DNA of 64,000 nucleotides from Odoribacter lunatus (GCF_943193135.1 NZ_CALPCZ010000003.1:80172-144171); one strand, 5' to 3'. Shown: positions 33,435-42,800, numbered from the stretch's first letter. Notes: generated from the letters alone by a model not told the origin. A program made the numbers and translations.

Positions 33435-35773
33435 AAAAGAGTTTAAGTTTATTCGTGGGACTGTTGTGTTTCGGAACCGTTTTTTCCCAGGATGTACAGC
33501 CTTCGGAAGAAATGAAAAAAGTAGCGGAGCAATTGCATTTGCAAGAGATAAAGAAAGGGGATGCGCGTTTGGAGTTCCCCGCTGTCCCGGAAGGGTATGT
33601 ATTGAAACTGGTGGGTACGGACCGTCTTCCGGCAGTGGACCGGGAAGGGAATATCGGGAAGGTACTGACGGATGCGGAGGTGCATTTTTATTTCCGTCTG
33701 GAAAATACGCAGTCGGGTGAGGTATTGGATGTCACTCATTTGAGTGGCGTAGTTCCCGGTAATAAGCCGGCAATTGCCGGCGGGAATACTTGTCCGGAGG
33801 TGATACCGGCCATACGGGAATGGTGGGGAGGCAAAGGTGAGTTGGCGTGGTCGGGTAAAGCGGATATAGTCGTTGATGCCCGGTATGCAAAAGGGTTGCG
33901 CGAGAAGGCGCAGATATTGGCGGACGATTTGAATACGCTTTATGCGTTGAAATGCGGGGTGAAAGAAGGTGTTGCGGGAGAGGGGGATGTCTTTTTGACG
34001 CTGGAGACGGATGACCGGCAGCTGGGCGAGGAAGGTTACCGAATGAGCATCGGCAATCAGATTAGAATAGAAGGCGTGGATGCCAATGGCGTTTTCTGGG
34101 GTACGCGCACGTTGTTGCAGATAGCGGAGCGGAACGGCTTGCATTTTCCGGTGGGGGAAATCCGGGATTATCCGAAGTATTCCCGTCGCGGATTTATGCT
34201 GGATGTGGCGCGGAAATTTTTCCGTCTGGAGTTTTTGCAGGCGTATGTGAAGATTATGGCCTATTATAAGATGAACGAATTCCATGTGCATCTGAACGAC
34301 AACGGCTTCATACAGTTCTTCGACAATGACTGGGATAAGACGTATGCGGCTTTCCGGCTGGAATGCGAGACATTCCCCGGGTTGACGGCCGAGGACGGTT
34401 TTTATACCAAGCGTCAGTTCACGGATTTGCAGCTGGCAGGTATGGCGCATGGGGTGAATGTGTTGCCGGAGATTGATATTCCGGCTCATTCCCTTGCTTT
34501 TTCGCATTACCGCAAGTCTTTGGGCAGCACCAAGTACGGCATGGATCACCTGGATTTGTCCAATCCGGAGATTTATCCTTTCTTCGATAGCCTGCTGATG
34601 GAGTATATTGGAGGGTCTTCGCCCGTGTTCGTGGGGCCGGAAGTGCATATCGGCACGGATGAGTATGCCAAGGAGGAAGCGGAAAGCTTCCGTCATTTTA
34701 CGGACCACTATCTGAAATATGTTCAGAGTTTCGGCAAACGAGCCCGCTTGTGGGGGGCACTGACGCATGCGCAGGGCACTACGCCTGTGACGTCTGAAAA
34801 TGTCATCATGAATGCGTGGTATAACGGCTATGCCGATCCCCAGGAGATGATGAAGCAGGGATACGATTTAATCAGTACGCCTGACGGCTGGCTGTATATC
34901 GTGCCGGCGGCGGGATATTATTACGATTACTTGAATCTGGAGAAATTATACAACGACTGGGAACCTGTCCAGATAGGCAGTCAGCTGTTCCCCGCAGGGC
35001 ATCCGCAGATTTTGGGCGGCACGTTTGCCGTGTGGAACGACCATTGCGGCAACGGTATTTCGGAGAAAGATGTGCACCACCGGGCTTTTCCTGCGATGCA
35101 GGTGCTGGCGCAAAAGATGTGGATGGGGAAGTCGGAGGTTGCCTATCCGGAGTTCGCCGGAGTGGCTGCCGGAGTGTGCGAGGCTCCCGGTGTGAATCTG
35201 ATGGGCAAAATTCCCTCTGTTGGGGAGACGGTTGCGGATTACCGCTTTGCTTCTGACGGCGGAAAGGATTTCTCCGGCAACGGCTATGATTTTAAGGTTA
35301 AGAAATCGAAAGGAAAAGGGTTGGTGCTGAATGGAAATACGGTTGTCGAAACACCGTTGGCGGAAATCGGCTATGATTATACGGTAGAGTTTGAAATGGT
35401 GCCTTTTGCCGGAATGAAACAGGAAGCCGTGCTGTTTGCCTCCCCGAATGCGTCGGTGGTATATACGCCGGAGCATAAGCTCGGATTCCGGCGGGACGGT
35501 TATTTCTATACTTTTTCCCATGCCTTTCAACCGGGAGTGCCGGCAAAGGTAAAGATTGTCGGGGATGCGAAGGGAACGTCTTTGTATGTGAATGGTGAGA
35601 AGGCGGAGCATCTGGGCGTGGAAAAGAAACTATTCAAGACACTGAAAGGCAAGGAGAGTGCGATGTATATCCAGCATACACTGGTATTTCCGCTGCAATA
35701 TATCGGAAGTACGGAGAATGGATTCTGCGGGGAGCTCCGGAGTCTGAGAGTGTATAACAGAAAAATGGAATAA
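33431..35773 (+). CDS. GH20 beta-N-acetylhexosaminidase-like protein with C-terminal LamG-like domain
   Basis: This 780-residue secreted protein has a signal peptide (MKKSLSLFVGLLCFGTVFS) and an N-terminal beta domain (about 40-130). A GH20 N-terminal alpha/beta domain (about 140-240) and a GH20 barrel (about 250-590) follow. The catalytic pair sits in HIGTDE (Asp410-Glu411). The last 180 residues (ADYRFASDGGKDFSGNGYDF onward) look like a concanavalin/LamG-like sugar-binding domain. GH20 enzymes release terminal GlcNAc or GalNAc by substrate-assisted catalysis, fitting mucin or glycosaminoglycan breakdown. It overlaps lipB by 4 bp and is followed 2 bp later by a second GH20 gene. Confidence 0.92.
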   Translation: MKKSLSLFVGLLCFGTVFSQDVQPSEEMKKVAEQLHLQEIKKGDARLEFPAVPEGYVLKLVGTDRLPAVDREGNIGKVLTDAEVHFYFRLENTQSGEVLDVTHLSGVVPGNKPAIAGGNTCPEVIPAIREWWGGKGELAWSGKADIVVDARYAKGLREKAQILADDLNTLYALKCGVKEGVAGEGDVFLTLETDDRQLGEEGYRMSIGNQIRIEGVDANGVFWGTRTLLQIAERNGLHFPVGEIRDYPKYSRRGFMLDVARKFFRLEFLQAYVKIMAYYKMNEFHVHLNDNGFIQFFDNDWDKTYAAFRLECETFPGLTAEDGFYTKRQFTDLQLAGMAHGVNVLPEIDIPAHSLAFSHYRKSLGSTKYGMDHLDLSNPEIYPFFDSLLMEYIGGSSPVFVGPEVHIGTDEYAKEEAESFRHFTDHYLKYVQSFGKRARLWGALTHAQGTTPVTSENVIMNAWYNGYADPQEMMKQGYDLISTPDGWLYIVPAAGYYYDYLNLEKLYNDWEPVQIGSQLFPAGHPQILGGTFAVWNDHCGNGISEKDVHHRAFPAMQVLAQKMWMGKSEVAYPEFAGVAAGVCEAPGVNLMGKIPSVGETVADYRFASDGGKDFSGNGYDFKVKKSKGKGLVLNGNTVVETPLAEIGYDYTVEFEMVPFAGMKQEAVLFASPNASVVYTPEHKLGFRRDGYFYTFSHAFQPGVPAKVKIVGDAKGTSLYVNGEKAEHLGVEKKLFKTLKGKESAMYIQHTLVFPLQYIGSTENGFCGELRSLRVYNRKME

Positions 35774-35775
35774 GC

Positions 35776-37392
35776 ATGAAGGGATGGTGCTGGCTGCTGT
35801 GTCTGCTTTGCGGTATTCAGATGGGACGGGGACAGGCTCTGATTCCTTGTCCTGTGGATGTAAAGGCGCTTCCGCAGGAGGAATATGTGTTCGGCGACAA
35901 GGTCGTGATAGCTTTGTTGTCCGAAGGGTTGGAGAATGAGGCGGAGGAATTGCGGCAGGTGGTGAAGGACCGGACAGGGCGGGAGCCGGAGATTGTGCGT
36001 AGCGGGAAAATGCCGAATGGGGCGGTTTGCCTGAAACTGGATGCCGGGCTGTCGGAGACGGAGAGATATGAACTGACGGTAAACTCTTCAAATGTCTGTA
36101 TTGCCGGTAAGACGGCGGCAGGTGTTTTTTACGGTATTCAGACATTCGACCAGCTTTTGGCGGAGAACGGAGGAAATACGGTGTGTACGGCTGTCGGGGG
36201 CGTGCGGATTACGGATAGTCCCCGATTCGGTTACCGGGCGTTGATGCTTGACCCTGCCCGGCATTTTATCCCGCTGGAGGAGGTGAAACGTTTTATCGAT
36301 TTGATGGCGCGTTTTAAATTCAATGTACTGCAACTTCATCTTACCGATGACCAGGGATGGCGGATAGAAATCAAGGCTTATCCCGATTTGACGGGGAAGG
36401 GGGCGTACCGCAATCCCCAGGGGGGCATGAACGGTCCCGATAACGGATATTATACGCAGGAGGAGTTGAAGGAACTGGTGGCGTATGCCGCCCGCAAGCA
36501 TGTGGAAATTGTGCCGGAGCTGGATATTCCCGGACATACGGCTGCTGCCATTCATGCCTATCCGCATCTGGGATGTTTGCGGGGCGATTCTGTACCGTTG
36601 GTGTTGGGAAAATCGACCGACCGCATGCTTTGTGCGGCAGAGGAAGGAACGTATGAGTTTTACGACAAGGTCATAGGGGAAGTGAGCCGTTTGTTTCCTT
36701 CCCGGAGAATCCACTTGGGAGGCGATGAAGCCGTGATGGAGAAGAATTGGGGCGTGTGTCCCCGCTGCCGTGCGCTGATGGAACGGCAAGGTTTCCGGAA
36801 GACAGATGAGCTGATGGGCTATTTCTTTGAGAGGATAGAAAAGACGGTGAAGCGGAACGACAAAGAGATGCTGTTGTGGTGCGAGCTGGACAATATCCGC
36901 ATGCCTGCCGAAAGGTTTCTTTTCGATTATCCGAAAGACTGTACACTGTTTACGTGGCGAATGGGTCTGACGCCCAGAACGATAGAACTGACCGCGCGTG
37001 CCGGAATCAAACTGATAGCTTCGCCCGGGGAATATTGTTATTTCGATTATCCTCAATGGAAGGGCGATTTGCCGGAATTTAACAACTGGGGCATGCCTCT
37101 TTTGCCGTTGCGGCAGGCGTATGCCTTTGACCCCGGTTATGGTCTGCCGCCGGAGGAACAGGGGCACATTATCGGCGTGGCGGGGTTGTTATGGGGAGAA
37201 GCGATGGCCGATATGAACCGGATTACGTATATGGCTTTTCCGAGGGCGCTGGCTTTGGCGGAAGCCGGGTGGAGCCGGATGGAAAACCGGGACTGGGAGT
37301 CTTTTAAGAACCGGATGTATCCGCTGTTGGCGGATTTAATGCGAAAAGGCGTCAGTTTCCGGGTACCGTTTGAGGTTTCCGGGTCACATTAA
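35776..37392 (+). CDS. GH20 beta-N-acetylhexosaminidase
   Basis: This 538-residue enzyme starts with a signal peptide (MKGWCWLLCLLCGIQMGRG). It has the GH20b domain (about 20-145) and the catalytic barrel starting at RFGYRALMLDPARHF. The substrate-assisted pair is in HLGGDE (Asp317-Glu318), and WGEAMADMNRITYMAFPRALALAEAGW closes the barrel. There is no accessory domain, unlike the preceding GH20 protein. It probably removes beta-linked GlcNAc/GalNAc from host glycans in the periplasm or at the surface. The 3' end overlaps the convergent patatin gene by 41 bp. Confidence 0.95.
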   Translation: MKGWCWLLCLLCGIQMGRGQALIPCPVDVKALPQEEYVFGDKVVIALLSEGLENEAEELRQVVKDRTGREPEIVRSGKMPNGAVCLKLDAGLSETERYELTVNSSNVCIAGKTAAGVFYGIQTFDQLLAENGGNTVCTAVGGVRITDSPRFGYRALMLDPARHFIPLEEVKRFIDLMARFKFNVLQLHLTDDQGWRIEIKAYPDLTGKGAYRNPQGGMNGPDNGYYTQEELKELVAYAARKHVEIVPELDIPGHTAAAIHAYPHLGCLRGDSVPLVLGKSTDRMLCAAEEGTYEFYDKVIGEVSRLFPSRRIHLGGDEAVMEKNWGVCPRCRALMERQGFRKTDELMGYFFERIEKTVKRNDKEMLLWCELDNIRMPAERFLFDYPKDCTLFTWRMGLTPRTIELTARAGIKLIASPGEYCYFDYPQWKGDLPEFNNWGMPLLPLRQAYAFDPGYGLPPEEQGHIIGVAGLLWGEAMADMNRITYMAFPRALALAEAGWSRMENRDWESFKNRMYPLLADLMRKGVSFRVPFEVSGSH

Positions 37393-38137
37393 ACTCTTTT
37401 AGCGTTTCTTTAGCGGCTAGGTATCCCTGTTCGTAAATCTCTTTTGCCCGGTTGAGGTCAAATATACTGAAACGAATCATATCGTCAGGGGCGATGACGA
37501 GGTCGGCCAGATTCTTATCTATTTTACTGTTGGAAGCGAGGGAGAGGTGCAAGGAACGTTCCGCAATATGAAGCATGTTGGCAATGTTCCGTTTTTTGTC
37601 AATGGAATTGATTTCCACCGCGATGACTTTTTCGCATAAATTTCGGATGGGGCGTACGGGCAGGTTCATGAATACTCCGCCGTCTACGTAATTGATTCCG
37701 TCGATTTTTGTGGGGGTGAAAAGAATAGGAATCGAGCAGGAGGCGACGACGCAGGGAATGAGTTCGCCTTTGTTGAAATGCACAGATGTGGCATTTTTCA
37801 TATCGGTAGCCGTAACAACCAAAGGAATTTTCAGGTCGTCGAAGGTTTGTATTTGCAAAAAGTCTTTCAGATGATTTCTCATTTTTGACATGGACATCAA
37901 CCCGCTTTTGGACAGGGTAAAACGGGCAAAGTTCATCATTTTTTTATGTGTGAAGAAATGAAGGCATTCTTCCGGATGCCTTTCGGTGGCGAGCATCGCT
38001 CCGGCGATGGCTCCCGCACTGGTGCCCGAAATAATATCGGGTTTTATTCCGTATTCCTTCATCGCCTGCATTACGCCGAAATGGGCGAGCCCTCGTGCAC
38101 CTCCTCCGCTGAGTGCTAAACCTAACTTGTATTTCAT
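37352..38137 (-). CDS. Patatin-like phospholipase
   Basis: This 261-residue serine hydrolase carries the patatin landmarks. The oxyanion glycine run is LSGGGARGLAHFG, the nucleophile is in GTSAG (Ser40), and the catalytic aspartate is in DGGVFMNLP (Asp152). There is no signal peptide, so it is likely a cytoplasmic lipid acyl hydrolase, related to the bacterial RssA/YlbK group rather than to secreted patatins. It is alone on the minus strand. Its last 13 codons lie over the end of the GH20 gene. Confidence 0.93.
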   Translation of the reverse strand: MKYKLGLALSGGGARGLAHFGVMQAMKEYGIKPDIISGTSAGAIAGAMLATERHPEECLHFFTHKKMMNFARFTLSKSGLMSMSKMRNHLKDFLQIQTFDDLKIPLVVTATDMKNATSVHFNKGELIPCVVASCSIPILFTPTKIDGINYVDGGVFMNLPVRPIRNLCEKVIAVEINSIDKKRNIANMLHIAERSLHLSLASNSKIDKNLADLVIAPDDMIRFSIFDLNRAKEIYEQGYLAAKETLKEFNVTRKPQTVPGN

Positions 38138-38549
38138 AACTACCTTTTTTTGAAAAGTAGTATTTGTACGGATAACAGGTTTATAAAGTAAAGAGCCATC
38201 CGGATAAATATCCTTAATTTATAATAAATAAATGGAGACCCCGGATAGAGGAGCGGCAGCCACCTGTGAAAATGGTTAATATTGCTTATAACTGGTTGTT
38301 TTTAAGTGGAATACATGACCAAAAAAAGGGTAGGTTTAAATAAGCGGAGAGTTTCGCAAAATTAACAATTTTTTAAACGTGTCAAAGTCTTCATACTCAA
38401 AACGATAATTTTTTTCCCTGTTTCGCAAAACTCCGTCCATTTAAACCTACGTTTTTTTGGGCGGAGTTTCTCGAAAACCCCGTATTTCCAACGGAAAGGA
38501 GGTCAATAAAAGGAAGTACGTTTATTTATTCATCATTAAAAAAAAGATT
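38138..38549. other. 412-bp intergenic region with inverted and direct repeats
   Basis: This region separates the divergent patatin and HU-like genes. It is AT-rich and contains an inverted repeat (see 38330-38450) together with a direct repeat TTTCGCAAAA at 38352-38361 and 38421-38430. No complete gene is supported; an open frame upstream of the HU-like start (from 38457) is not needed. Possible uses are a regulatory region, a small RNA, or a miniature mobile-element relic. Confidence 0.45.
38330..38450. repeat. Interrupted inverted repeat upstream of the HU-like gene
   Basis: GTAGGTTTAAAT (38330-38341) is matched on the opposite strand by ATTTAAACCTAC (38439-38450). Inside it CGGAG (38345-38349) pairs with CTCCG (38431-38435). 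The arms are separated by about 80 bases of AT-rich DNA. Confidence 0.6.
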
Positions 38550-39002
38550 ATGACATTACTTTACAAGAAAATCCAGCGTGTGAATCCGTTAAAGAAAGAC
38601 GAACCCCGTAAATGGTATCCGGTGGTAAAAAGTTTGGGTACGTTGGGCGAAAAAGAGGTTGCCAAGCGTATTTCCGAGGAAACGACCTTAAACCCGAAAG
38701 AGGCGGAGATGGCATTGGCACAATTGGAGAAAGTACTGATTAGCGGATTGCTGGACGGCTATACGGTGAAAATCGGAGACTGGGGCACGTTTCAGGTGAC
38801 GGTGAATGCAACCGGTGCGGATACGGAAAAGGAAGCCACCGCTTCAAAAATTACGAAAGTAAATATCCGCTTCACCGCCGGACAATCTTTACGGGAGGCC
38901 GCGCAGAAAGCCACATTCCGTTCGGCAGCAGATTTTGTTGGCACTAACGGAAATGCTAACGGAGGAACGGAGAATATCGGAGGGGAAACCGGGGAAGGGT
39001 AA
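38550..39002 (+). CDS. HU-like DNA-binding protein
   Basis: The 150-residue protein belongs to the Bacteroidetes HU-like family. Its core resembles HU/IHF: KEVAKRISEETTLNPKEAEMALAQLEKVLISGLLDGYTVKIGDWGTF is split between a helical body and the beta-arm region. A C-terminal glycine/asparagine-rich tail from about 125 lacks a clear fold. The start is the ATG at 38550 (MTLLYKK); the frame is open further upstream but adds a low-complexity leader unlike the family. Such proteins often sit beside surface or phage-like genes; here the BACON/LRR lipoprotein gene follows after 184 bp of palindromes. Confidence 0.85.
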   Translation: MTLLYKKIQRVNPLKKDEPRKWYPVVKSLGTLGEKEVAKRISEETTLNPKEAEMALAQLEKVLISGLLDGYTVKIGDWGTFQVTVNATGADTEKEATASKITKVNIRFTAGQSLREAAQKATFRSAADFVGTNGNANGGTENIGGETGEG

Positions 39003-39012
39003 CTTTTTCTCC

Positions 39013-39077
39013 ATATCTTGCCCAAGATAGGTTGCCTATCTTGGGCATCTTCTTGTCTGTATCTTGCCCAAGATACA
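39013..39077. repeat. Nested palindromic repeats after the HU-like gene
   Basis: The 16-mer TATCTTGCCCAAGATA occurs at 39014-39029 and 39060-39075 and is itself near-palindromic. Between them TGCCCAAGATAGG (39019-39031) pairs with CCTATCTTGGGCA (39035-39047), a perfect 13-bp stem with a 3-base loop. Several mutually exclusive hairpins are possible. It may be a terminator for the HU-like gene, though a T-run is lacking, or a protein-binding site. Confidence 0.65.
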
Positions 39078-39186
39078 AGGAGTATTTCGGGCAAGGTGTC
39101 CGGAAGAGGATAATCGAAACAGATACTGAATTATAAACGAGACAATAAACCGAATAAAATATCAATAGATTAAAAAACAGAAAAAG

Positions 39187-42100
39187 ATGAAAAGAGTATT
39201 GTATGGGATGCTGTGCTTGTTGCTGGTGGCAGGGTGCAGCAAGGATAAAATAGAGGAAGACACCCCTGTATTGCCGGATGATGTTACATTAGAGCTTTCC
39301 GCAACGGATCTCGTTTTCGAGTCCGGTGGCGGAAAACAGGAGTTCACCATTACAAGCAATGCGGAGTGGACGATTACCAACGAGAGCGAATGGTGTACGA
39401 CGGATGTTACTTCCGGCAAGGGAGACAAGACCGTCACCGTAACGGTGGCAACTTCCGCCGAGACGGAAGACCGCAACCTGAATCTCTCCGTTAGGGCAGG
39501 AGAGCAGACGAGTGTACTCACTGTGACCGAGAAACACGGCAACGCCTTGATATTGGCAAAGGACAAATTCGACCTTCCGCAGGACGGCGGGGACGTGTCG
39601 ATTGATGTTAAAAGCGATGTGGAAGAGGTCATCATTCCCGCTGAATATCAGTCGTGGATTACTCTGGCGCCCGACACGAGAGCGGCACAGATTAAGTGCT
39701 ACGTATTCATTATTCTGGAGCAGAAGGGTAAAGATGGAAGATGGGGGTACATCATCTTCAAGAGCGGTGAGCGGAGCGATACGGTGTTTATCTTCCAGGC
39801 ACCCGAAGAGCGTTTGATATTGTCGGAAGACACGTGCCGCGTATCGGGCAAGGGCGGAGATTTGACGGTGGAACTGAAGTCGAACATCGTCTACGACGTG
39901 ACCATCCCAGCAGCCGCTGCGTCGTGGGTTAACCAGGTAACGGAGCGTTCTTTCCGGAGCGACCGTTTGAAACTGCACATCGAGGCCGACACGACTGTCG
40001 ACCGGAACACGGAGATAGTGATTAAAAACCGGTATGGCGATGAGACCGACACGCTGTACATCCGGCAGACCTCCACGCAATCGCCCAAAGAAGACATCAC
40101 CTCGGCATTCGACCCAGCCTTTGCGGGTTTGTTGCAGCGGTTGGGTTACATCCCCGATTCTACCCGGATATTAAGAGAAAACATACAACATATCGACTCG
40201 CTCGTTGTCTATTGGAAAGCTTTGACCTCCTTAAAAGGGATTGAATACTTTGAATCGTTGAGAAAGTTGTATTGCGGTTCTAATCGGCTCACATCGTTGG
40301 ATGTAAGTAATAATACGGCATTAACCCACTTGAATTGCAGTTCTAATCAACTCACGTCTTTGGATGTAAGTAAAAATACGGCATTGACCCAGTTGTATTG
40401 TAGCTCTAATCAACTCACTTCTTTGAATATAAGTAATTGTACTGCATTAGCCATATTATATTGTCAGACAAATCAACTTACGTCTTTGGATGTAAGCAAG
40501 AACACGGCACTGGAACAACTGTACTGTCAAGAAAATCAACTTAAATCGTTGGATATTAGTAATAATATGGTATTGACCAATTTGTATTGTGGTAATAATC
40601 AACTCACGTTATTAGATGTAAGTAAGAATACAGCATTGGTTCAATTGGGTTGTAACGGTAATCAATTGACTTCTTTGGATGTAAACAAGAATACTGCATT
40701 GGGCAGCTTGTTTTGTTATTCTAATCAACTTACGTCTTTGGATATAAGCCGGGACACGGCATTGACAATACTGTATTGTTATAATAATCCTGGCGACGGG
40801 AAAGCTATCTTCCCTGTGACTGCTTGGTTTTATGACAATGATATTCCGTCTGGTTTTGGGTATGTAAAAAATTGGAGCTACGGAGACAACATCATCACCA
40901 TCAGGTTTCAAACGGAGGAAGACATAAAAGACATTACGGCGGACTTCGACCCCGAATTTGCCAAAGTGTTGCAGGAAAATGGCTATATTCCCGATGCCGC
41001 CCATATTACCTTGGGGGATGTCAAAGGCATAAAGGCGTTATATATATATGCAACAGAAGCGGATTATCAAGCCGGTAAGGGACTGACCTCTTTAAAAGGA
41101 ATCGAGTATTTTGAATCCTTAACCAATCTGTATTGTGAAAATAATCAACTTACTTCGTTGGATTTGAGTCAGAATACGGCATTAACCGATGTGAGTTGTT
41201 ATGACAATCAGCTCACCTCTTTGAATGTCACGAAAAACACCGCACTGACATCCTTAGCTTGCGGTGGCAACCGATTGACTGCATTGGACGTGAGTAAAAA
41301 CACGGCCTTGACCTACTTGTCGTGCGGTTCTAATCAGCTTACCTCTTTGGATGTAAGCCGGAACACGGCCTTGGTTGAATTACGTTGTTTAGAGAATCAA
41401 TTGACTTCTTTAAATGTGGGCATAAACACGGTGCTAACCAAGTTGTGGTGTCACTTCAATAAACTTGCCTCGTTGGATGTGAGCGGATGCACGGCGTTGG
41501 ATTACTTGCGTTGCAACGATAATCCCGGTGATGAAAAAAATATCTTTTCATTAACGGTTTGGAATGACTATAAGAATACAATTCGTATCGCTATAGACGA
41601 TTATAATGGAACGGTAATGAATAGAGGGGAAGCATGGGAGTATGAAGGTAAAAAAGTCTGGTTCCGACTTTTAAATGAAAAATACAGTAAAGACATCACG
41701 GCAGACTTCGACCCCGGTTTCGCTAAAGCATTACAAGAAAAAGGCTATATCCCTGATGCTTCCCATATCATTAGGGGGGAAACAAAACTACTTACTTTAA
41801 GTTATTTAGATTTTAGTAGAACAGAAGCGGATTATCAAGCCGGCAAAGGCTTGACCTCCCTGGCAGGAATCGAGTATTTTGAATCTTTGACCTATTTAAG
41901 TTGCGCCTATAATCAACTCACGTCTTTGGATGTAACTAAAAATACGGGCTTGGGCAGATTGTCTTGTGATTATAATCAACTCACGTCTTTGGATGTGAGC
42001 AAGAATACGGTATTGACTAATTTGTCTTGTGGTTATAATCAACTCACGTCTTTGGATATAGGCAAAAATACGGCATTGGTCAATTTATATTGCCCTTTTA

Positions 42101-42768
42101 ATCAAATTACATCTTTGGATGTAAGTGGTTGTACTGCATTAACAAGCTTGTATTGCGTTTATAATCAATTTACCTCTTTGAATTTAAGTGGTTGTACAAC
42201 ATTGACTGAATTAGGGTGCGGTGGCAATCAACTTTCATTTTTGGATATAAGCGGTTGTACGGCGTTGACTGAGTTGAATTTTAATAGTTTTCAATTTACG
42301 TCTTTGAATGCAAGCGGTTGTACAGCATTAACTAAATTAGACTGTTCTAACAATCAACTAACCTTTTTGGATGTAAGTAATTGCACTGCGCTGACCACGT
42401 TGACTTGTTATTGGAATAGACTTACATCTTTAGATGTGAGCGGTTGTACAGCATTGACCACATTGGGATGTAGTCATAATCAACTCATATCGTTAGATGT
42501 AAGTGATTGCACTGTGTTAACTACACTGAGGTGCAGTTCTAATCAACTTACATCCTTGGATGTAACCAAGAATGTAGCATTGATTACGTTGGAGTGCAGT
42601 GGTAATCCTGGTGACGGGGAGAGCTTTTTTCCGGTGACGGCGTGGTTTGATAACAATACAGTTCCGGGAAATATGAAATTTACTTACGAAGAAGACAGTA
42701 GTTTTGACGGTAAAAGTTGGACGTATGACGGCAAAACCATTACCATAGATTTCCGTAAGGCGGAGTGA
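39187..42768 (+). CDS. BACON/leucine-rich-repeat surface lipoprotein
   Basis: This 1193-residue lipoprotein has the lipobox LLVAG-C17. Two or three BACON-like beta domains (about 35-300) include SNAEWTITNESEWCTTDVT. The rest is three copies of a module: a short linker beginning DIT-x-DFDP and containing GYIPD (near 303, 581 and 836), then a block of 21-residue leucine-rich repeats of the form LxxLxCxxNQLTSLDVSKNTA (about 354-534, 638-781 and 898-1141). It is likely displayed on the cell surface for binding glycans, host protein or another cell. The last block switches from SKNTAL to SGCTAL repeats. The gene ends at a terminator; no promoter was recognised. Confidence 0.9.
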   Translation: MKRVLYGMLCLLLVAGCSKDKIEEDTPVLPDDVTLELSATDLVFESGGGKQEFTITSNAEWTITNESEWCTTDVTSGKGDKTVTVTVATSAETEDRNLNLSVRAGEQTSVLTVTEKHGNALILAKDKFDLPQDGGDVSIDVKSDVEEVIIPAEYQSWITLAPDTRAAQIKCYVFIILEQKGKDGRWGYIIFKSGERSDTVFIFQAPEERLILSEDTCRVSGKGGDLTVELKSNIVYDVTIPAAAASWVNQVTERSFRSDRLKLHIEADTTVDRNTEIVIKNRYGDETDTLYIRQTSTQSPKEDITSAFDPAFAGLLQRLGYIPDSTRILRENIQHIDSLVVYWKALTSLKGIEYFESLRKLYCGSNRLTSLDVSNNTALTHLNCSSNQLTSLDVSKNTALTQLYCSSNQLTSLNISNCTALAILYCQTNQLTSLDVSKNTALEQLYCQENQLKSLDISNNMVLTNLYCGNNQLTLLDVSKNTALVQLGCNGNQLTSLDVNKNTALGSLFCYSNQLTSLDISRDTALTILYCYNNPGDGKAIFPVTAWFYDNDIPSGFGYVKNWSYGDNIITIRFQTEEDIKDITADFDPEFAKVLQENGYIPDAAHITLGDVKGIKALYIYATEADYQAGKGLTSLKGIEYFESLTNLYCENNQLTSLDLSQNTALTDVSCYDNQLTSLNVTKNTALTSLACGGNRLTALDVSKNTALTYLSCGSNQLTSLDVSRNTALVELRCLENQLTSLNVGINTVLTKLWCHFNKLASLDVSGCTALDYLRCNDNPGDEKNIFSLTVWNDYKNTIRIAIDDYNGTVMNRGEAWEYEGKKVWFRLLNEKYSKDITADFDPGFAKALQEKGYIPDASHIIRGETKLLTLSYLDFSRTEADYQAGKGLTSLAGIEYFESLTYLSCAYNQLTSLDVTKNTGLGRLSCDYNQLTSLDVSKNTVLTNLSCGYNQLTSLDIGKNTALVNLYCPFNQITSLDVSGCTALTSLYCVYNQFTSLNLSGCTTLTELGCGGNQLSFLDISGCTALTELNFNSFQFTSLNASGCTALTKLDCSNNQLTFLDVSNCTALTTLTCYWNRLTSLDVSGCTALTTLGCSHNQLISLDVSDCTVLTTLRCSSNQLTSLDVTKNVALITLECSGNPGDGESFFPVTAWFDNNTVPGNMKFTYEEDSSFDGKSWTYDGKTITIDFRKAE
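40250..42610 (+). repeat. Coding 63-bp tandem repeats (LRR units)
   Basis: Within the lipoprotein gene, 63-bp units repeat with near-identical cores. AATCAACTCACGTCTTTGGA occurs at 40345, 41911, 41974 and 42037, the last three exactly 63 bp apart. Such identity allows unit gain or loss by slippage or recombination while the frame is kept. Confidence 0.75.
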
Positions 42769-42800
42769 AAAAGAAAGTAGAAAAGGTTAAAAAGTAGAAA

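Noticed and set aside
33449..34768. 439-codon open frame antisense to the first GH20 gene
   Set aside because: It is a shadow of a strongly supported GH20 gene; no domain, promoter or plausible protein composition. Similar long antisense frames arise in GC-rich genes that avoid codons whose complements are stops.
40250..42610. Regular spaced repeats suggesting a CRISPR array
   Set aside because: The 63-bp period is an in-frame 21-residue leucine-rich repeat inside an intact lipoprotein gene; there are no unique spacers and no cas genes.
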